The position numbers were made by a program, and so were the translations under genes. This document shows, one piece after another, positions 59,580 to 64,000 of a stretch of DNA of 64,000 bases (the first letter of the stretch is position 1; every line of letters begins with the position of its first letter). Origin of the DNA: Clarkia xantiana subsp. parviflora (lineage: Eukaryota > Streptophyta > Magnoliopsida > Myrtales > Onagraceae); assembly GCA_036873135.1 (NCBI GenBank), contig JAPTYO010000002.1:2996952-3060951 (forward strand), in the 5' to 3' direction. The notes under the pieces were generated by a model. It was given only the letters and a program-made list of their open reading frames with translations. It did not search any database and was not told where the DNA came from.

Positions 59580-61260
59580 AAACCTCAAATCTGTAGAGTT
59601 CAGTACTAAGATGTGGTAATGTTTGTCGAGTCGTATGTAAACCAAGGAGCATTTTATTGTGCAGTGGATTGAGTTCGCCAATTAATTTCTTATAAAGTTC
59701 AATTAATTTCAGAAAAATGTGCAGAGTCAGCCCACAACTTGGAAGGGGAAAACTACGGTGAAGAGCCACACATACCAGGTCCGATGAGACAAAACCCAAC
59801 TTCCACCATCTTTGTTGCAACTTGTTTCAAGTTTGAGTGTTCTGTAGAAGAAGAAGTGATGGTTTAGTATACTGCAATTCGATTTGAATAATAAGGGATA
59901 CTGAGTGGAAAAAAGAAAAGAATAATGTTAATGATGGTTGATGAACACTATTTCAAAATTAATTTATAACAATTTTTGTTAAAATATAAATATACTTAAA
60001 AACTAATATTTGCTTTCATTTGGCCACAAAAAAAAAATTGCTTTCATTACTTGTTTTATATATATATGCAGAAAGTTTTTGAATGATTTAATTGTAAATT
60101 TATAAGATAATGAGTTGTTTTTTAAACAGTTTTCGCTCAAGCCACATGGCCCAACTCCCAACCCCAATCTAATGAACTCAAGCCCACGCCCCATACACTT
60201 TAAAGCCCACCACGTGGGTTACTAGCTCGTGTTACCAAGCTCAGCAATGGTATCTATGCAAGTGACGAATGACGATCCATTTTTAAAACCAATTGACAAA
60301 ATATATAGTGCTCTAATTATTAAACACCAATAATTGGTGTCGTACAATCTCATTGAAAGAGGCAATAATTACTTGAGTAGTTTATGAGAGACTTTTTTGT
60401 TTTGAAAATATTGCGTACAAATATTGATTTCTTTCCTAGAGTCCTGACTTCTAATAAAAACCCACTCACCATAAGTAAGCTAAATTAATTGTGACGAAAC
60501 CCATTGCAAAATTTATGATAATTTTGAAGCCTCATGACTAGCTAGCTGGGTTTACAAGCTCTTTAGGGATATCTCGTTTAGCTAGCTAATGATGAAATTA
60601 GGAGTAATTAAGGGGATATTAGCTAGGGAATGTGATCAGGTGAGCAGCAACGCCAATATATTGTTACATGCATGCTTTAAAACGTAGAGTTGGCAAAGTA
60701 GAACTTTTCATTTTAATGAAATTGAAATTATCAGATAGGAGGACAGTGGATATTTTGTAGATGAGAACGAAGGTCATTCTCATTACTATATATACATATC
60801 ATGATGAGACCGGGGCCGGCCTAACACAGAAAAATCATCATGGGATGCAAATTAAGAAGATGACGATGGTACATTTTGGTTAAGTATCAATATCGAACAT
60901 CGGACCACACGTCGACTGGGAAGTGGTCAGTGGATGTCCATGTGGAACATACAGCTAGCTAGATGGAACGATGTTGATGTGTCTCAATCATACAGCAGTT
61001 GAACCAATCAAGGAAATAATGTCATGCATAAATTGTGCTGCAAAACTAGCTTCTCTTGTGACTATATACAGACACATGTTGAGTTCCCAAATTATTGTTG
61101 CAAGATTCCATCGCTTTATCAGGGTCCGACAATATAATGCAGCCAGATACTGTCGCCTTCTAATTTCATTTCTAATTTAACCAAAATAAATAAATAAATG
61201 GGACTATGAATTGTATGTATGTATCTAGTGATAATTAGCTAGGGTTAGAAGAGTCAAATT
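59580..61260. other. Intergenic, nothing recognised
   Basis: AT-rich spacer. The open frames of 60-93 codons lack domain features. Confidence 0.4.
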
Positions 61261-61271
61261 CAAATAATAAA

Positions 61272-61622
61272 GGGTTAAAGGGTCTTTTGGTGTCATATGT
61301 TTGACCACTGTTGGTTTTTTGTGTCATATGTTTTATTTGTAGGTTTTTGGTGCTATGGGTCGCACAACGGCTAGGTCAATTGGACCTTAGGGTCCAATTT
61401 GGTTTTCTAGGGACTAAATTGTAAATATTAAAAGTTAGGTGTACAAATTGGATGACTACATTGAATAAAATAAAATAAAAATTTAATGTTCAAACTTAAC
61501 CGTTGATTAACATATATCAGTCTACAAAATGCAAACATATAACACTAAAAACTTGTAGAATAAAACATATAGCACCAAAATGCAACACTGATCAAACATA
61601 TTGCATCAAAAGACTTTTTACC
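61272..61622. mobile_element. Mutator-like MITE with near-perfect 9-bp target duplication
   Basis: Inverted repeats start GGGTTAAAGGGTCTTTTGGT and end TGCATCAAAAGACTTTTTACC. Flanks are AATAATAAA (61263-61271) and AATAATATA (61623-61631), 8 of 9 identical. Related in style to 58421-58948 and to the NHL-intron remnant. It lies about 400 bp from the CYP707A stop codon. Confidence 0.8.
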
Positions 61623-62021
61623 AATAATATATAAACATAGTGAGTTTAATAATAATAATTATTATTATTATTTATTGATGGTGATTGCGGATGAACATGA
61701 CAACTCTTAAAGAAACGAAACTAAAGTTACCTTGATTATCTATCTCCACAAAGAGAGGTAAGATTTATTTGTTTCTCTTACAAAGAAAAGACAAGCACTC
61801 TATGTGTCCATCTTTTTCCCTTTTATATAATCTCTAGCTAGCTATATTTTGAGTCTAAGACGAGTATGTACAATAATTAGCATGCCTAGACTAATGCTAA
61901 TGACAACTAAACCCTTTACCGCGGGTAGAATTAGAACAAACAAACCAACCAACTGACTAGACTTTTAGTTAATTAGATAGATTCTCGAACAACAGCTACG
62001 CCTCTCCATACACACCCATCC

Positions 62022-64000
62022 TTAGTTGAGGGAAGATAACTTGAGAGGCAAGCCATTCATTGGAAGCGCAAAAGGCCCATACTGAATTCCTTCTTGTGCA
62101 TCCACCAAAGACCAGCTGCAACCAAAAAGTTAATAATAATAATTAACAACCACTTCCTAAAAATAGCAACCTTTAAGGTTCCATACAACATTACTATCTT
62201 TAGGATCATCTTTAATTATCTCTCTATCTATCTATAAATTAACCATGCATGACTGCTGCTAAGTACTGACCTGTACTTAGTTGTCAGGTGATGCAGCAGC
62301 ACCAAGATCTCCAGTTTAGCCAACTCGTTGCCCGGGCACGAGTGAGTCCCGCTACCAAATGCCAGAAAAGTATTGGGTTTTGGCGAAACCTAATTAATGC
62401 AGATGCAACAATAAAAATCATTAATTTTACACATAATATTAATGATTTGATCCAGTTTGAAGTTTTAACTATATATAGGGTATTATATATAGTTGAGTTA
62501 ATTTTGGTGAAGTGAAAAATAATAATCACCTCAAATCTTGAAGGGTCGAATTTCTCTGGGTCAGGGAAGTTCTCAGGGCTATGGTGGATGTTTCTAAAGA
62601 GGGGCAACACTTTCCATCCCTTGGGGATCAGATACCCTGAAAAAAACAAGATTCAAGACATGAACAAAATGTTTAATTGGTCTAGAAAAAGATTTTTTTT
62701 TTGTTGTGGGGGAGAAATTAAGGATTTTGTTTTTATAAACAAAAACAAAAAAGAAGTTAGTATGTTTGACTAACCTCCGTACTCAACATCTTGCACCGCT
62801 TCTCTGAAAGTGAAGGAGAGAATGGAAGCCACCCTGAGCGTCTCTTGGATCACTCTTGAAGTCACCGGCATGTTCTTGGCATCTTCCCAAGTCAAACCCT
62901 TGTTCACTTCCTTCTTCTCAATAATTCCTTCTTGCTCCTCCTATATAAAAGTCAAACGGACCCACCAAAAGATTAATAAATCCGATCCAACCCATCTTGT
63001 ATTAAAAAAATCACGGCTGCTAATTTGAAGAATTTACTAACCTTAACGGCGGCAAGGATGGATGGGTTATCGAAGAGGTACTTGATGATCCAGGTGAGGA
63101 CACTAGCAGTAGTGTCTCTGGCGGCAAAGATGACTCCTATGACGTTGTCGGCGATTTGGTCGTCCCTGAGGGTGTCATCCGCCATGAAAGAGCTGAGGAG
63201 GTCGGTGTAGTCGAACTTCATCTGTCGCCTGGTGGAGATGATGTCTGCAAGGATGTTGGCGAGCTGCTTCCTGGCCTTCATGGATTTATGGAACAGAGTT
63301 CCTGGAAGGTTGATGGGCATGGAGTTGTATCCTTTCTCCAGAATGTAGTAACACTTCTTGAGGGCCTCCCTGTATTTAAACTCGTCGTTTCCCAGTATGG
63401 AAAGAAGCGCGACGTTGAATGCGTACTGCACTCACAAAATTTCCGTCAAAATTGAGATACTTGATCCGTGATATTTCAGACTTATCCAACTGTTCTAAAA
63501 TTTAGTGAATGCATGATTTAATCTTTTGAAACATTTTGAAAGTGAATTTTTTTTAATTAAATTGTGGGTTTTAAGTTTTAACCCGAAAGTTTGTGATATC
63601 ATGTATAACTTACAGTTTTCATTTCTTGGAAGGTGTTGATGGAGTTTCTTCCGTCCAAAGATTGAAGACAAGTGAGAGCGAGAGTCTCGATGCTGGAGAC
63701 TTTGGATCGGATAGCGTCGGGCATGAAGGCGCGAAGAACAAGCTTCCTCAATTTGAAGTGGTAAGGGCCTTGATGGAAGAAAATGGCCTGTTTCCCCAAC
63801 ATCCTCTCCTTACTCGCCGGAAATGTGGGTTTGAAGAGGTGGGAGTTGGTGACCAGCACGAATTTTGCAGCTTCGGGGCTGGATATCATCACGCAGGGGC
63901 AACCCAGGATGTGGGTCTTTAAGATGGAACCGTACCGTTTGACTTTGGAGGCAAAGAAGTGGTTAGGGTTCTTAGAATAGAGCTGGAATGTCTCTCCTAG
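62022..64000 (-). CDS. CYP707A: Cytochrome P450 CYP707A (ABA 8'-hydroxylase), 5' end cut by window
   Basis: Six minus-strand exons are visible: 63614-64000 (continuing outside), 63042-63425, 62775-62940, 62530-62636, 62271-62389 and 62022-62115, giving 418 codons plus stop. About 50 N-terminal residues, including the ER membrane anchor, lie beyond base 64000. Diagnostic segments are [40 protein letters not shown], the I-helix FAARDTTAS, the ETLR of the K helix, [20 protein letters not shown] and the heme loop [10 protein letters not shown] with its ligand cysteine. CYP707A enzymes hydroxylate abscisic acid at C-8', the main step of ABA breakdown, in the ER membrane. They control germination, dehydration recovery and stomata. 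No key residue is missing in the visible part. It ends LPLKLSSLN. Confidence 0.97.

Overview
The window is nuclear DNA of a flowering plant, almost certainly a core eudicot. The evidence is spliced genes with GT..AG introns, plant-only families (RopGEF, RLCK-VII kinase, trihelix factor, CEP peptide, CYP707A), AT-rich spacers, and dense plant-type transposons. I cannot name the species. There is no bacterial-style operon, CRISPR array, tRNA or rRNA gene that I can see.

Nine genes are supported. In order: a SKIP25-like F-box/kelch gene (10652-11911, minus); a two-exon trihelix (GT-3-like) factor (20527-22277, plus); a tiny two-exon SERF/zinc-finger protein of 68 aa (22680-23408, minus); a five-exon RIPK/PBL-type receptor-like cytoplasmic kinase (32430-34192, plus); a single-exon snRNP SmB (35732-36562, minus); a seven-exon RopGEF14-like PRONE exchange factor (39512-43367, minus); a two-exon NHL/LEA_2 membrane protein (50202-51443, minus); a CEP peptide hormone precursor (54357-54602, plus); and a CYP707A ABA 8'-hydroxylase whose 5' end lies beyond base 64000 (62022-64000, minus). 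Every splice junction given was read from the sequence, and every joined reading frame stays open. Several genes belong to hormone or signalling pathways (karrikin/ABA, ROP GTPase, immune kinase, peptide hormone), but they are independently transcribed and I do not claim a functional cluster.

The rest is largely transposon-derived, and many elements can be delimited to the base by target-site duplications (TSDs). Mutator-like elements with GGG termini and 9-bp TSDs lie at 24939-26169, 28728-29259, 46643-47419, 58421-58948 and 61272-61622, with a partial copy at 1-620. Three of these share a GC-rich core. hAT-type elements with 8-bp TSDs lie at 13206-13499 and 36910-38080, the latter with a second hAT-like element inside it. 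A PIF/Harbinger MITE (TTA duplication) lies at 14289-15090. A complete TRIM retrotransposon (LTRs, primer-binding site, polypurine tract, 5-bp TSD) lies at 56235-56800. There are also a 5'-truncated LINE (13112-16004, minus), a copia remnant (about 23861-28461) split by a Mutator-like element, a second copia fragment within an inverted repeat (7550-9472), a 2-kb foldback (18228-20245), a SINE-like tRNA-derived segment and several microsatellites.

I found no new enzyme system. The most notable items are the CEP precursor, the intact TRIM, the GC-rich Mutator-like family, the 2-kb foldback that could form a long hairpin RNA, and a housekeeping-type promoter near 49.3 kb with no recognisable gene behind it.
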